A DNA stretch of 64,000 bases from the NCBI RefSeq assembly GCF_018070045.1, contig NZ_JAGPYK010000007.1, forward strand, positions 62,001 to 126,000. Reading direction: 5' to 3'. Each line of letters starts with the position of its first letter. Position 1 is the stretch's first letter. Made by a program: the position numbers and the translations under genes. The DNA is from Micromonospora sp. U21. GTDB lineage: Bacteria; Actinomycetota; Actinomycetes; Mycobacteriales; Micromonosporaceae. Positions 35,222 to 42,958 of the stretch are shown in pieces. The notes under the pieces are model-generated. The model was not told the origin of the DNA. It saw nothing but the letters and a program-made list of their open reading frames with translations, and ran no database searches.

Positions 35222-36435
35222 GTGACGCCCTGGTCGTCGACCGCGCCATCGCCGCCGGCTTCATCGACCCCACCGAAGAGGCGTTCCCCGTTCCCGACAC
35301 TAGGGGTGGGGAACGGGGGAACGCCCTCTATTTCGACGTTGCCGCCATGCTCGACGGCGGTCTACCCGACCCGCCTGCGCCCGTGCTGCTGCACCGCGAC
35401 GACGGCAATGCCATCTTCTACGCCGGGCAAGTCAACCTCATCTTCGGCGACCCGGAGTCGGGCAAGACGCTCGTCGCGCAGGCCGCCGCAGCGGAGGCGC
35501 TGATCGCCGGTCGGAAGGTGCTGTTCGTCGACATCGACCACAACGGCGCGCAGGCCACCATCTCCCGGTTCCTCGACATGGAGGTGCCAGAGGAGACGTT
35601 GCGTAACCCTGACCTGTTCCGGTACGTCGAGCCCGAGGACAAGCCGCACCTGATGGCTGTCGTCAAGGACGCCAAGCGGTGGCACCCCGCCGTCGCGGTG
35701 GTCGACTCCGTGGGCGAGCTGCTGCCGCTGATGGGCCTCAGCAGCAACTCCCCGGACGACTTCACCCTCGCCCACACGGGCGTGCTCAAGCCGCTGGCGA
35801 TGGCCGGCGCCGCGGTGCTGGCCATCGACCACCTGCCGAAGAACACCGAGAGCCGTGCCAGCGGGCCGACCGGCACCGCAGCCAAGCGCCGGGCCGTCGG
35901 CGGCGTGTCCATCCGCGTCACCATCAACGAGCAGTTCACGCCCGGTCGTGGCGGGTCGGCGTTCCTCAGCGTCAACAAGGACCGGCACGGCGGTCTCCGG
36001 CGGCACTGCCCGGCCGAGGGCAAGGAGCCGAGCGCCGGCCTGTTCAAGCTGGACAGCAGCACCGAACGGCTCCGCTGGACGGTCACCACGCCGCAGCTCG
36101 GCGAGGCCGCCGCCGCTGCCGGCGTCAACCTCGACGACCTGGCCGAGCTGGACCGGCTCGACCCGCCGCCGTCGAGCGTGCGGGACGTCAAGGAGCGGCT
36201 GCGGTGGCGCAGCGACCGGGCCGCCGCATCGCTCAAGGAATGGCGTTCCCGCCGTTCCCACGACGTTCCCGGGGAACAGGGAACGGCCGGTGATGGCGTT
36301 CCCCTGTTCCCGCCCCTAGGTGTGGGGAACGGGGAACAGCCCACCAACCCGCACCACTGGTGGGTCGGCAGCAACCGGCCCGAGCACCCCGACTGCGCCG
36401 GCTGCGCAGCACTACGACCAGGAGACGCAGCATGA
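35218..36435 (+). CDS. RepA-like AAA (RecA-fold) ATPase
   Basis: 405 residues from the GTG at 35218 with GGGAGG upstream. Walker A is IFGDPESGKTLVAQ near residue 80; Walker B is VAVVDSVGELLPLMG near 160; AAVLAIDHLPKN follows near 203. This is the AAA_25 / hexameric helicase type found in plasmid RepA and phage primase-helicase loaders. The C-terminal 100 residues contain a helix-turn-helix-like SSVRDVKERLRWRSDRAAASLKEW and end in a cysteine-containing DCAGCAAL. It probably loads on DNA to start replication of the excised circle. Confidence 0.83.
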   Translation: MSDALVVDRAIAAGFIDPTEEAFPVPDTRGGERGNALYFDVAAMLDGGLPDPPAPVLLHRDDGNAIFYAGQVNLIFGDPESGKTLVAQAAAAEALIAGRKVLFVDIDHNGAQATISRFLDMEVPEETLRNPDLFRYVEPEDKPHLMAVVKDAKRWHPAVAVVDSVGELLPLMGLSSNSPDDFTLAHTGVLKPLAMAGAAVLAIDHLPKNTESRASGPTGTAAKRRAVGGVSIRVTINEQFTPGRGGSAFLSVNKDRHGGLRRHCPAEGKEPSAGLFKLDSSTERLRWTVTTPQLGEAAAAAGVNLDDLAELDRLDPPPSSVRDVKERLRWRSDRAAASLKEWRSRRSHDVPGEQGTAGDGVPLFPPLGVGNGEQPTNPHHWWVGSNRPEHPDCAGCAALRPGDAA

Positions 36436-37253
36436 GCCGCATCGACTGGCCCGCCATCATCACCAGGGCCGCCGCGATCGTCCGCACGTACTCGACCGGC
36501 GTCACTCTGCGCCAGCTCCACTACCGGCTCGTGTCGGAGCAGCTCTACCCGAACACCCAGTCGGCGTACAAGCGGCTGTCCTCACTGACCGCAGAGGGCC
36601 GCCGCAACGGCACCTTCCCCGACCTGATGGACCGCGGTCGGATCATCCACGAGTACACCTCGTTCGCTGACCCCGAGCACGCACTCGACTCGCTGCTGTC
36701 CTGGTACCGCGTCGACCGCACCGAGGATCAGGACGTGTCCCTGTACCTCGGTGTGGAGAAGGCCGGCATGGTCGAGCAGCTGCGCGCCTGGTTCGGTCAC
36801 CTCGGCCTCCCAGTGCTCGCCCTCGGCGGATACGCGTCACAGTCCTACGTCCGCGATGTCGTCGACCACCAGCGCGAACGTGGCCGGCCGGCGGTGCTGC
36901 TCTACGCCGGCGACCACGACCCCTCCGGTGAGGACATCGACCGGGACTTCACCGCCCGCACCGACTGCTGGCAGGAAGTACGCCGAGTCGCACTGTCCGC
37001 CGAGCAGGTGCGGCAGTACCGGCTGCCACCCAACCCGGGCAAGGCTGAGGACTCACGGGCTGGTGCGTTCGTGGCCCGGCACGGCGAACTGGTCCAGGTG
37101 GAGCTCGACGCGCTAGACCCGGCCGACCTGCGTCAGCTGTTCACCGCCGCTATCGCCGAGTTCTGGGACACGTCCGCGTACGAGTCGGCGATAGCCCGGG
37201 AGGCTGCCGACCGTGCTGCGCTGGCGCGGGTGGCGGAGGGATGGTCGCAGTGA
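36432..37253 (+). CDS. TOPRIM-like protein related to Spo11/topoisomerase VI A fold
   Basis: 273 residues from the ATG at 36432, overlapping the ATPase stop (ATGA). N-terminal part: VTLRQLHYRLVSEQLYPNT, a winged-helix pattern also seen in topoisomerase VI-type proteins. C-terminal part: LYLGVEKAGMVEQLRAW and LLYAGDHDPSGEDIDRDF, matching the E and D-x-D-P-x-G core of a TOPRIM domain. The tight coupling to a RepA-like ATPase points to DNA replication or processing. Such proteins occur in actinophages and plasmids without a name. Catalysis is inferred only. Confidence 0.7.
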   Translation: MSRIDWPAIITRAAAIVRTYSTGVTLRQLHYRLVSEQLYPNTQSAYKRLSSLTAEGRRNGTFPDLMDRGRIIHEYTSFADPEHALDSLLSWYRVDRTEDQDVSLYLGVEKAGMVEQLRAWFGHLGLPVLALGGYASQSYVRDVVDHQRERGRPAVLLYAGDHDPSGEDIDRDFTARTDCWQEVRRVALSAEQVRQYRLPPNPGKAEDSRAGAFVARHGELVQVELDALDPADLRQLFTAAIAEFWDTSAYESAIAREAADRAALARVAEGWSQ

Positions 37254-37304
37254 CCAGCAACAACCCGCTGAGAGCCACGCAGAGCCATGATCCCGGCATC
37301 CCGA

Positions 37305-37328
37305 GGGGTACGGGTACCCCCGTTTTTT
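37305..37328 (+). terminator. Canonical rho-independent terminator with T6 tail
   Basis: GGGGTAC-GG-GTACCCC followed by CG and TTTTTT, 52 nt after the stop of the TOPRIM gene. A true U-run terminator is unusual in DNA this GC-rich. Confidence 0.85.
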
Positions 37329-37411
37329 CTCCTGCCCTACGGGGGGCCACCTCACGAATGCAGTGGATCTATCTCTGCGAGACCTGAAACGATCGGGAAG
37401 GTAGGTCGATC

Positions 37412-37765
37412 ATGACCAGACCAGCGGCCCCAAAGGGCCTGGGAACGGCCGGAAGCCGGCTGTGGCGGTCCGTACTGGACGCATTCGAGCTGAGCGAGCA
37501 GGGGTTGACCCTCCTCCGGCAGGCGTCCCGTACGGCTGACCTGTGCGACCAGCTGCAGGCCGTTGTGGACGTCGAGGGGCCGATGGTGTCGGCGAAGGAC
37601 GACGGGCAGCGGGCGCATCCGGCGCTGGTTGAGCTGCGGCAGCAGCGGATCACCTTGGCGCGCTTGCTGGTGGCGTTGCGGGTGCCGATCGGGGATGACG
37701 ACGACGCGGTCCGGACTCAGCGGCGGGGTATCCGCGGCGTGTACGGCGGGCGGGGTGCGGCGTGA
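37412..37765 (+). CDS. P27-family-like phage terminase small subunit
   Basis: 117 residues. It starts MTRPAAPKGLGTAGSRLWRS and continues FELSEQGLTLLRQASRTADLCDQLQAVVDVEGPMV, the typical pattern of actinophage P27-type small terminase subunits, including the GLGxxGxRLW motif. No large terminase, portal or capsid gene is in this element. It may serve packaging by a helper phage or be a remnant with a DNA-binding role. Confidence 0.65.
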   Translation: MTRPAAPKGLGTAGSRLWRSVLDAFELSEQGLTLLRQASRTADLCDQLQAVVDVEGPMVSAKDDGQRAHPALVELRQQRITLARLLVALRVPIGDDDDAVRTQRRGIRGVYGGRGAA

Positions 37766-37944
37766 GGCGCCGCCACCAGAACGGGCACCAGCGGCCGTTC
37801 CCGCCGGAGCTGCTCGACCTGCCGTTGCCGTTGTCGGATGCGGACCGGGCGCGGGTGGAGGTGGCGCGTGAGGCGGCCGGCTGGTCGATCATCGACTACC
37901 TGCGGGCGCGGGGCGACCGGCGTCGGGCGCGGCTCCAAGGATAA
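37762..37944 (+). CDS. Small hypothetical protein
   Basis: 60 residues from a GTG overlapping the stop of the terminase-like gene (GTGA). Basic, with the helix LSDADRARVEVAREAAGWSII and ending in arginines. No family recognised; the coupling suggests it works with the gene before it. Confidence 0.55.
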   Translation: MRRRHQNGHQRPFPPELLDLPLPLSDADRARVEVAREAAGWSIIDYLRARGDRRRARLQG

Positions 37945-38081
37945 GTAGACGCACTACAGGTAGGCTGACTACACCGCCTCGACGGGTGGGACGTGCGACC
38001 GGGCGGGCCGTTAACGAGCACGCGGCTGACTTGCCCGGCGCACCCACCCCGACAGGCACCCGTCGAGTGTGAGGACAGAGC

Positions 38082-38669
38082 ATGGCGAAGAGTGAGGACC
38101 GGGTCGTCTCGGTCGATGAGGTGCGGGCGGCGTGGTTCCGGCACGACGCCGGAGAGCCGGAGTGGATCTGCGCGCAGGCCCGGCACATGGGTGTCGAGCC
38201 GGACGCGGTGGACGTGTTCGGCCGGCCGGCGTTCACACCGGCTGCGATCGCCAAGTGGTCGGCTAAGCGTGACGTGCTGGCGCGGGCCGCCGGCGACCAT
38301 GAGGCCGCGTGGGCGCAGGCGCAGCGGGACTCGAAGGCGTGGCAGGCGCGGCGTACGGCGGCGGTTCGTGACGCGCAGGAAGCCGAGTCCCGTAAGCCGG
38401 GCAAGCGGGGCGGCGCCGACTTCGCGGTGGGCACGCTGTCGCAGGGTCCGGAGGATTACGCGCGGGTGCGGGCGGCTGGCCGTCACGCCGGGGAGCAGTT
38501 CGAGCGGGCGAACCCGCGGCCGAGGATCAACGGCAACACGCTGCTGCCGCTGGTGTACCTGGACGACGAGAGCGAAGAGGGCTCGCTGGTGGCCCGCGCG
38601 GTCGGTGCGGTCCGGGGTCCGAAGGTGACGGATGCCGACCGTGAGGTCGCAGCGGTGGAGGTGCTGTGA
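38082..38669 (+). CDS. Hypothetical protein of AICE-2
   Basis: 195 residues from an ATG. The start (DRVVSVDEVRAAWFRHDAGEP) resembles a helical domain, the centre (WSAKRDVLARAAGDHEAAWA) is a long charged helix, and the C-terminus (GNTLLPLVYLDDESEEGSL) is beta-like. Not recognised. The 137-bp gap before it likely holds its promoter. Its stop overlaps the next start. Confidence 0.6.
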   Translation: MAKSEDRVVSVDEVRAAWFRHDAGEPEWICAQARHMGVEPDAVDVFGRPAFTPAAIAKWSAKRDVLARAAGDHEAAWAQAQRDSKAWQARRTAAVRDAQEAESRKPGKRGGADFAVGTLSQGPEDYARVRAAGRHAGEQFERANPRPRINGNTLLPLVYLDDESEEGSLVARAVGAVRGPKVTDADREVAAVEVL

Positions 38670-38899
38670 TGGCAGAGCTGGAGACGAGCGCGGGTGCTCG
38701 CGGCATGGGGACGTTCCCGGGTGAGTGGGGCATGCCGGTGGGGTCGCAGTTCTCGGAGGCGCGGGCGGCGTGGGTGGCCGCGCGGGTGCGGGAGCACCGG
38801 GCGATGGCGCCGCTGCGGCGTCGGGCCGCCGAGGTGAAGCGGGCCGCCACGGACCGGGTGGTGCGGGAGCGGCAGCTGCTGATGCACCGCGAGCGATAA
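38669..38899 (+). CDS. Small basic hypothetical protein
   Basis: 76 residues from the ATG at 38669 (TGATG overlap). The second half is a long charged helix (AAWVAARVREHRAMAPLRRRAAEVKR). No family recognised; may bind DNA. Confidence 0.55.
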   Translation: MAELETSAGARGMGTFPGEWGMPVGSQFSEARAAWVAARVREHRAMAPLRRRAAEVKRAATDRVVRERQLLMHRER

Positions 38900-39010
38900 G
38901 ACCTCGGCGTCAACGCCACCGCGGCTTGCAGTCGACTGCGCGGGCCACTGCGGAGCGATGGCGGGAAGTCCCAGTCTTCCGGGGCGTAGATCCGCCAGCG
39001 TCGAGCGTGA

Positions 39011-39050
39011 AGCGGCCCGGCACCCCCAGAGAGTGGGGTGCCGGGCCGCT
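39011..39050. terminator. Strong bidirectional hairpin terminator
   Basis: AGCGGCCCGGCACCCC / GGGGTGCCGGGCCGCT, perfect 16-bp arms with an 8-nt loop, between the convergent genes ending at 38899 (+) and 39061 (-). Confidence 0.85.
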
Positions 39051-39060
39051 CTCTGTTCGG

Positions 39061-39300
39061 TCAGGCTGCCTCGCGTGCTGTGCGCCGGGCGCGGTTCCAC
39101 AGTCGCCGGCCGAACCGGAGCCGCTTCCCCGTGCGGTTGCACCAGCCGCACGGGCGGGACAGCTTCCGCTTCCGCTTGCTGCGGTGGTGGCCCTTACCGT
39201 CGCACAGCCAGCAGTCGCGGAATGGCCGGATGATGCACGAGCCGGCGTAGGCCAGGGCGACGACCAGCAGGATGCCGGTCGCGGTGAGGGTGCCTCTCAC
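39061..39300 (-). CDS. Small membrane protein with two zinc-knuckle-like pairs
   Basis: 79 residues from the GTG at 39300 with GGGAGG upstream. One membrane helix (TATGILLVVALAYAGSCII) is followed by CWLCDGKG and CGWCNRTGK, two CxxC pairs typical of a DnaJ-type zinc site, and a very basic tail. Located downstream of the translocase gene; likely part of the transfer module. Confidence 0.6.
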   Translation of the reverse strand: MRGTLTATGILLVVALAYAGSCIIRPFRDCWLCDGKGHHRSKRKRKLSRPCGWCNRTGKRLRFGRRLWNRARRTAREAA

Positions 39301-39343
39301 GGGTGCCTCCCAGGGGCGGTTTTCGGGGGTGCTGGGCGGGGGC

Positions 39344-39444
39344 CGCGACCACGCGACCACCGGGCGTTTCCACTGCTCAGGGCTGGTCGCGGGCTGGTCG
39401 CGGATTCGCGACCAAGGTCCGTGCCGCGACCAGCCCCGCGACCA
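39344..39444. repeat. Seven copies of CGCGACCA just downstream of the translocase gene (candidate clt)
   Basis: CGCGACCA occurs at 39344, 39352, 39407, 39425 and 39437 on this strand and as TGGTCGCG at 39384 and 39395, seven copies in 101 bp. The last copy abuts the stop codon of the FtsK/TraB gene (39445-39447). In Streptomyces plasmids such as pSVH1 the TraB translocase binds repeated 8-bp sequences in the clt locus. The copy number and position fit that role. Confidence 0.65.
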
Positions 39445-41466
39445 CTACTCGGCCTCGATCTCGCGGCGCTGCTGGGCGGCTTCCAGAGCCGTCCGGCGGG
39501 CGCCCTTGATGTTGCTGCGGCCGACCTTCACGTCCTGCGACTCGACGCCGTACGGGGCGAGCGCTTCCCGGACCATGTCGGCGGTGATCCCGGTGTAGAA
39601 GTCCGGGGCCAGCTCGGCCAGGCGCTCGGCCAGGACCGCCCACGGCAACCCGGCCTCACCGTTTTGCAGAACGCTCCGGGCGTCGGCGAGCATGTCGCGC
39701 ATCTCGGCCCGCTTGACGTCCTCACCGATGACGGCCTTGCCGCGCAGCTGCCCGGCGCGGGCGACGATCGCCGCGGTGACCTCCGGCGTCGGGTAGAACG
39801 ACCGGGCGCTACCCGGCTTGTCCACGCCGACCATCACGCCCCAGCCGGCGTCGACACCGGGGCGGTAGACGGTGGCGGTCATGCCCCGCTTGTACGCCCC
39901 GGTCCCGAGGATCATGTCGTTTTCAACCTGGCCGAGCACCGACAGGCACCAGCGGGTGGTGATGCACCTGGTGATGTTGGGCGGCAGGCTGTCCTTGTCG
40001 GGGATCTGCGTGGCCAGGCAGAAGATGATCCCGAGCGCCCGCCCCCGCTTGATGGCCCGTTCGCACGCTGCGGCGGCACCGGGTACGGCCGCGAACAGCT
40101 CGTGGACCTCGTCGAGCAGGATGAACACGGGATGCAGCCCTGACCCGCGCTTCGCGGCCAGTTCGGGGGTCACCTTGCCCTCGGGGGCGTCGCCGCGCTT
40201 CTTGGCCTCGAGGATCCGCTTACCGCGCCGCTCACACTCGGCGAGCGCCCACGTGATGATGTTGCTGCCCGTCTCGAACGCGTCGTCATCGACGCCCACG
40301 GCGTAGGTGGAGCACAGCCTCTGAACGTCGAGGAAGTCCCCGACGCCCTTGAATTCGGCGACCTTGAGCTCGACGGTGGGGTCGAGCATGGCGATGGTGA
40401 GCAGCGTCCGGGCGGCGTAGCTCTTGCCGGAGCCGGGCTGACCGCCGACCAGGAAGTTCCGCGCGAACAGCACGGTCGAGATCGGCCGCTGGCGGGAGTC
40501 GGTGGCGAACGGGTTCGACTCAAAGACGCTGGTCCGGGCGTTGTCCGCCGCCAGCGTCCACTTGGGCTGGCCCATCTTGCTGGACGGCTGATACCCGACC
40601 CAGAGGTCGACCTGGCCGGGGTGGTCGGGGCCGACCTCGGGCCACACCTGGTCGACGGGCAGGCGCAGCGCGGCGGCGAGGTTGTCGCGCTTCTCCAGCA
40701 GCGTCGTGGCCACGATGGCGCCGGGCAGGTTGAAGCGGGCCAGCCACCCGGGTCCGTCCTTGTGGATGCCCGGCGGCGGGAACGTGATCTGCCCCGGCTC
40801 CTTCACACCGATGCCCAGCGCCACGACGGCCGCGCGGACCATCTCGCCGGTCAGCTTGGTGAACGCCGCCTTGGTGACGACCCGGTCAACGATCGGCCGG
40901 TCAGCGGGCCGCCCGTAGTGCGCGGCGAGCAGCACCAGGGCGGCAACCACGCAGTACCAGCCGACCGGCGGCATGCCGGCCACCTCGAGGCCCGCCAGCA
41001 GCACCAGCAGCAGCACGGCAGCACCGCCGACTACCCACCAGCGGGCACCAGACGCCTTCTCCCGGCGGCGGTCCAGCTGCTGCCACGTGTGCGGGTCGTT
41101 CTTGCTGGCCGCTTCCTGCCGCAGGTGGAAGTTCTCGCGGCCGCCGACCGCCCACCAGACCACGCTGGCCGACGCCCGCCACGCCCCGCGGGGCGCGTAC
41201 AGGCTGACCTTGGCGGCGTACTTCGGGCTGCGGGTCACGTGATAGAGGGCGGTGTGCCCGCCGTAGCCGACCGCCCAACGGCCCAGCGCCCGCCGGGCAT
41301 CCGGGGAGCGCAGCACCGCGGGCACGATGGGCCGGCGCGCGTCGGTGCGGGACACGACGTCGGCGAACGTCGCCCTCCGGTCGGCCGGGTCGACCTGTCC
41401 GCCGACCTTGTCGGCCTCGATGATGTGCCGCTCATCGTCGTACTCATCGAACGGGACGACGGTCAT
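39445..41466 (-). CDS. traB: FtsK/TraB-type DNA translocase of AICE-2
   Basis: 673 residues from the ATG at 41466 (MTVVPFDEYDDE). Two membrane helices lie at about 165-210 (WVVGGAAVLLLVLLAGLEV; WYCVVAALVLLAAH). Walker A is LVGGQPGSGKSYAARTL near 330, Walker B is HPVFILLDEVHELF near 455, and LATQIPDKDSLPPN follows. The C-terminal 70 residues (LPWAVLAERLAELAP ... ITADMVREALAPYGV) look like a winged helix, the DNA-reading gamma domain of TraB. It pumps double-stranded DNA into a recipient without a relaxase. Confidence 0.93.
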   Translation of the reverse strand: MTVVPFDEYDDERHIIEADKVGGQVDPADRRATFADVVSRTDARRPIVPAVLRSPDARRALGRWAVGYGGHTALYHVTRSPKYAAKVSLYAPRGAWRASASVVWWAVGGRENFHLRQEAASKNDPHTWQQLDRRREKASGARWWVVGGAAVLLLVLLAGLEVAGMPPVGWYCVVAALVLLAAHYGRPADRPIVDRVVTKAAFTKLTGEMVRAAVVALGIGVKEPGQITFPPPGIHKDGPGWLARFNLPGAIVATTLLEKRDNLAAALRLPVDQVWPEVGPDHPGQVDLWVGYQPSSKMGQPKWTLAADNARTSVFESNPFATDSRQRPISTVLFARNFLVGGQPGSGKSYAARTLLTIAMLDPTVELKVAEFKGVGDFLDVQRLCSTYAVGVDDDAFETGSNIITWALAECERRGKRILEAKKRGDAPEGKVTPELAAKRGSGLHPVFILLDEVHELFAAVPGAAAACERAIKRGRALGIIFCLATQIPDKDSLPPNITRCITTRWCLSVLGQVENDMILGTGAYKRGMTATVYRPGVDAGWGVMVGVDKPGSARSFYPTPEVTAAIVARAGQLRGKAVIGEDVKRAEMRDMLADARSVLQNGEAGLPWAVLAERLAELAPDFYTGITADMVREALAPYGVESQDVKVGRSNIKGARRTALEAAQQRREIEAE

Positions 41467-41468
41467 GA

Positions 41469-41660
41469 TCAGTACCTCCCTTGCGCCTGGTCGGCGAGGT
41501 TCGCGGCGCGGACGGCGGTCACGTCGAGCAGTTCCCGCCGCGAGATGGTGGGTTCGGTCAACTCCTGGTCGATGAACGCGGCCAGCGCGAGCAGCCCGCC
41601 AGCGGTGGCGGCGAGACGGGCCTCCAACGTCGGGCACATCTGGCAGTCCTGCTCAGGCAC
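41469..41660 (-). CDS. Small hypothetical protein of the transfer operon
   Basis: 63 residues from a GTG, overlapping the DUF2637 gene by 8 bases and ending 2 nt before traB. It reads CQMCPTLEARLAATAGGLLALAAF, with a CxxC pair near the start and a helical rest. Not recognised. Confidence 0.6.
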   Translation of the reverse strand: MPEQDCQMCPTLEARLAATAGGLLALAAFIDQELTEPTISRRELLDVTAVRAANLADQAQGRY

Positions 41661-42348
41661 CGGTACTCACCTCCACCGACGTGCCGTTGACGCGGGTTTC
41701 CGCAGCTACCGGGCCGGTTGGTGACGGCAGATAGCGGCGCGCGGTGGACTCGCTCACGCCCGCCTTGGCGGCGACCTGGGCGACCGTTCCGGTGGGCAGT
41801 TTGGCGGCAGCCTTGGCCACCTTCTGCGCGCTGGTGAGGGAACGGGGACGTGTCCGCGTGACGGCCGGCTTGGCGTCAGGCTCGACCGGCGGTGACGCCA
41901 CCGGGCCGATCGGCTGGGCGTAGTCCCACGGGTCGACCGGTGCCGGTTCGTCGACCAGCTCGACGGGCGCCGCGACGGGCAGCGGCTTGCCGGACCGGGC
42001 GAGCACCTCGACGGCCAGGAGGAAGCTCACCGCCGGCACAGCGGCGACCAGACGGGCGGTCACGGTCGACTCGGCCGACGCCACGTTGGCGGCGAGTGTG
42101 GCGAGGATGCCGAACACCAGTGCGACCCGGGCGGACAGCCGCGGGCGCCGCTGGTGCCGCTTGTCGTCGAGCATCGCCAGGGTGGCCACCAGGATCAGGC
42201 CGTCGATGGCCAGCGGCAGCACCGCCGCGACGCCCTGGTGCTCGCCCGCCTCAGTGGCCACGTCGTAGATGTGGCGGTAGGACGCGAAGCCGGCCACCGC
42301 CGCCACGAGGGCGGCAGCGGCGCGGCTGGTGAAGGTGGTCAGGTTCAC
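41653..42348 (-). CDS. DUF2637-family membrane protein with helix-turn-helix tail
   Basis: 231 residues from the GTG at 42348. Four membrane helices in the first 115 residues (AAALVAAVAGFASY; VLPLAIDGLILVATLAML; VALVFGILATLAANVAS; LVAAVPAVSFLLAVEVL) form the DUF2637 domain. The C-terminus holds LPTGTVAQVAAKAGVSESTARRYL, a helix-turn-helix. The same arrangement is found in AICE-1 (13495-14223), so the two elements share this module. Likely spread protein linked to traB. Confidence 0.82.
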   Translation of the reverse strand: MNLTTFTSRAAAALVAAVAGFASYRHIYDVATEAGEHQGVAAVLPLAIDGLILVATLAMLDDKRHQRRPRLSARVALVFGILATLAANVASAESTVTARLVAAVPAVSFLLAVEVLARSGKPLPVAAPVELVDEPAPVDPWDYAQPIGPVASPPVEPDAKPAVTRTRPRSLTSAQKVAKAAAKLPTGTVAQVAAKAGVSESTARRYLPSPTGPVAAETRVNGTSVEVSTGA

Positions 42349-42527
42349 CGGGAAAGCTCCTTCGGACGGTCGGCGTAGGCGGCCTCACGGCGGCTCGGCA
42401 GGTCACCAGCGGCGCGGATCGCGGCGCCGTGCTGATCGGCGTGCCGGTAGACCAGGGCGCGGGCGATGAGGAAAACGGTGGTGGGGACGCCCACCCCGCC
42501 GGGGATGATCAGCAGTAGCCACCTCAT
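42345..42527 (-). CDS. Small single-helix membrane protein
   Basis: 60 residues. One membrane helix at the N-terminus (WLLLIIPGGVGVPTTVFLIARAL) and a charged tail. Overlaps both neighbours by 4 bases (ATGA/GTGA), so it is translated with them. Confidence 0.65.
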   Translation of the reverse strand: MRWLLLIIPGGVGVPTTVFLIARALVYRHADQHGAAIRAAGDLPSRREAAYADRPKELSR

Positions 42528-42865
42528 CGGGCACCGCCCATCAGCTCGCGGACCTCTTCGGCGGTGTCGTACGAGCACCGGAACCACTCGGCGAGGGTGC
42601 TCACAGGCGTCACAGCGACCTTGGCGCACCAGGCGTCCAAGTCGGCGACCTGCTCGGGCGTCAGCGGCGGCATGGTCGAGGCGACCGCGGTCACGTCCGC
42701 CTCGCTGCGAAGCCGGGCGCCCATGCAGAACGCCTGGTACGCGGTCAGGCCGTAGAACTCAGCGGCGTCGAGCACCGCCAAGCGGTCGAGTCGGGGAAGG
42801 CCCACCGTTGCGGCGGTGGAGAGCCGGCAGCGTGCCGGTACGGGTGCAGTGGCTGTGATGGTCAC
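42524..42865 (-). CDS. Hypothetical protein, first gene of the AICE-2 transfer operon
   Basis: 113 residues from the GTG at 42865. Segments LPRLDRLAVLDAAEFYGLTAYQAF and TPEQVADLDAWCAKVAVT suggest an all-helical protein, perhaps with a helix-turn-helix at STLAEWFRCSYDTAEEVREL. Not recognised. It starts only 85 bp from attR, so the promoter of the transfer operon must lie within the element end or its own attP arm. Confidence 0.6.
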   Translation of the reverse strand: MTITATAPVPARCRLSTAATVGLPRLDRLAVLDAAEFYGLTAYQAFCMGARLRSEADVTAVASTMPPLTPEQVADLDAWCAKVAVTPVSTLAEWFRCSYDTAEEVRELMGGAR

Positions 42866-42930
42866 GTGCTCTGCCCTTCTAGGGAGGGTGAGCGGCCGAA
42901 CCAGCGTTGCGAGCGCTTCGGTTGACCGCC

Positions 42931-42949
42931 GTAGCACATTGCTACGTGT
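42931..42949. promoter_or_regulatory. Right-end integrase arm of AICE-2
   Basis: GTAGCACA at 42931-42938 mirrors TGTGCTAC at 32902-32909 when the element ends are joined; they lie 11 and 12 nt from the 9-bp core, making a 48-bp near-symmetric attP. Locally GTAGCA-CAT-TGCTAC is also a dyad (42931-42945). Confidence 0.6.
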
Positions 42950-42958
42950 GGGCAAGAC
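42950..42958 (+). repeat. Right attachment core (attR) of AICE-2
   Basis: GGGCAAGAC, identical to 32881-32889, followed by the rest of the tadA gene (GACGCTGCTCAAC). Positions 42951-42959 read G-K-T in the TadA frame. Confidence 0.85.

Larger units (their letters stand above)
32881..42958. mobile_element. AICE-2: serine-integrase conjugative element inserted in tadA
   Basis: 10.1-kb insertion, ends defined by the 9-bp core and by the restored TadA frame. Contents: large serine integrase at the left end, a plasmid/phage-type AAA ATPase, a TOPRIM-like protein, a P27-like terminase small subunit, several unknown small genes, and at the right end a leftward operon with DUF2637-type membrane protein, small proteins and an FtsK/TraB translocase. 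It has no RepSA and no complete phage structural genes. All main modules look intact. Confidence 0.9.
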
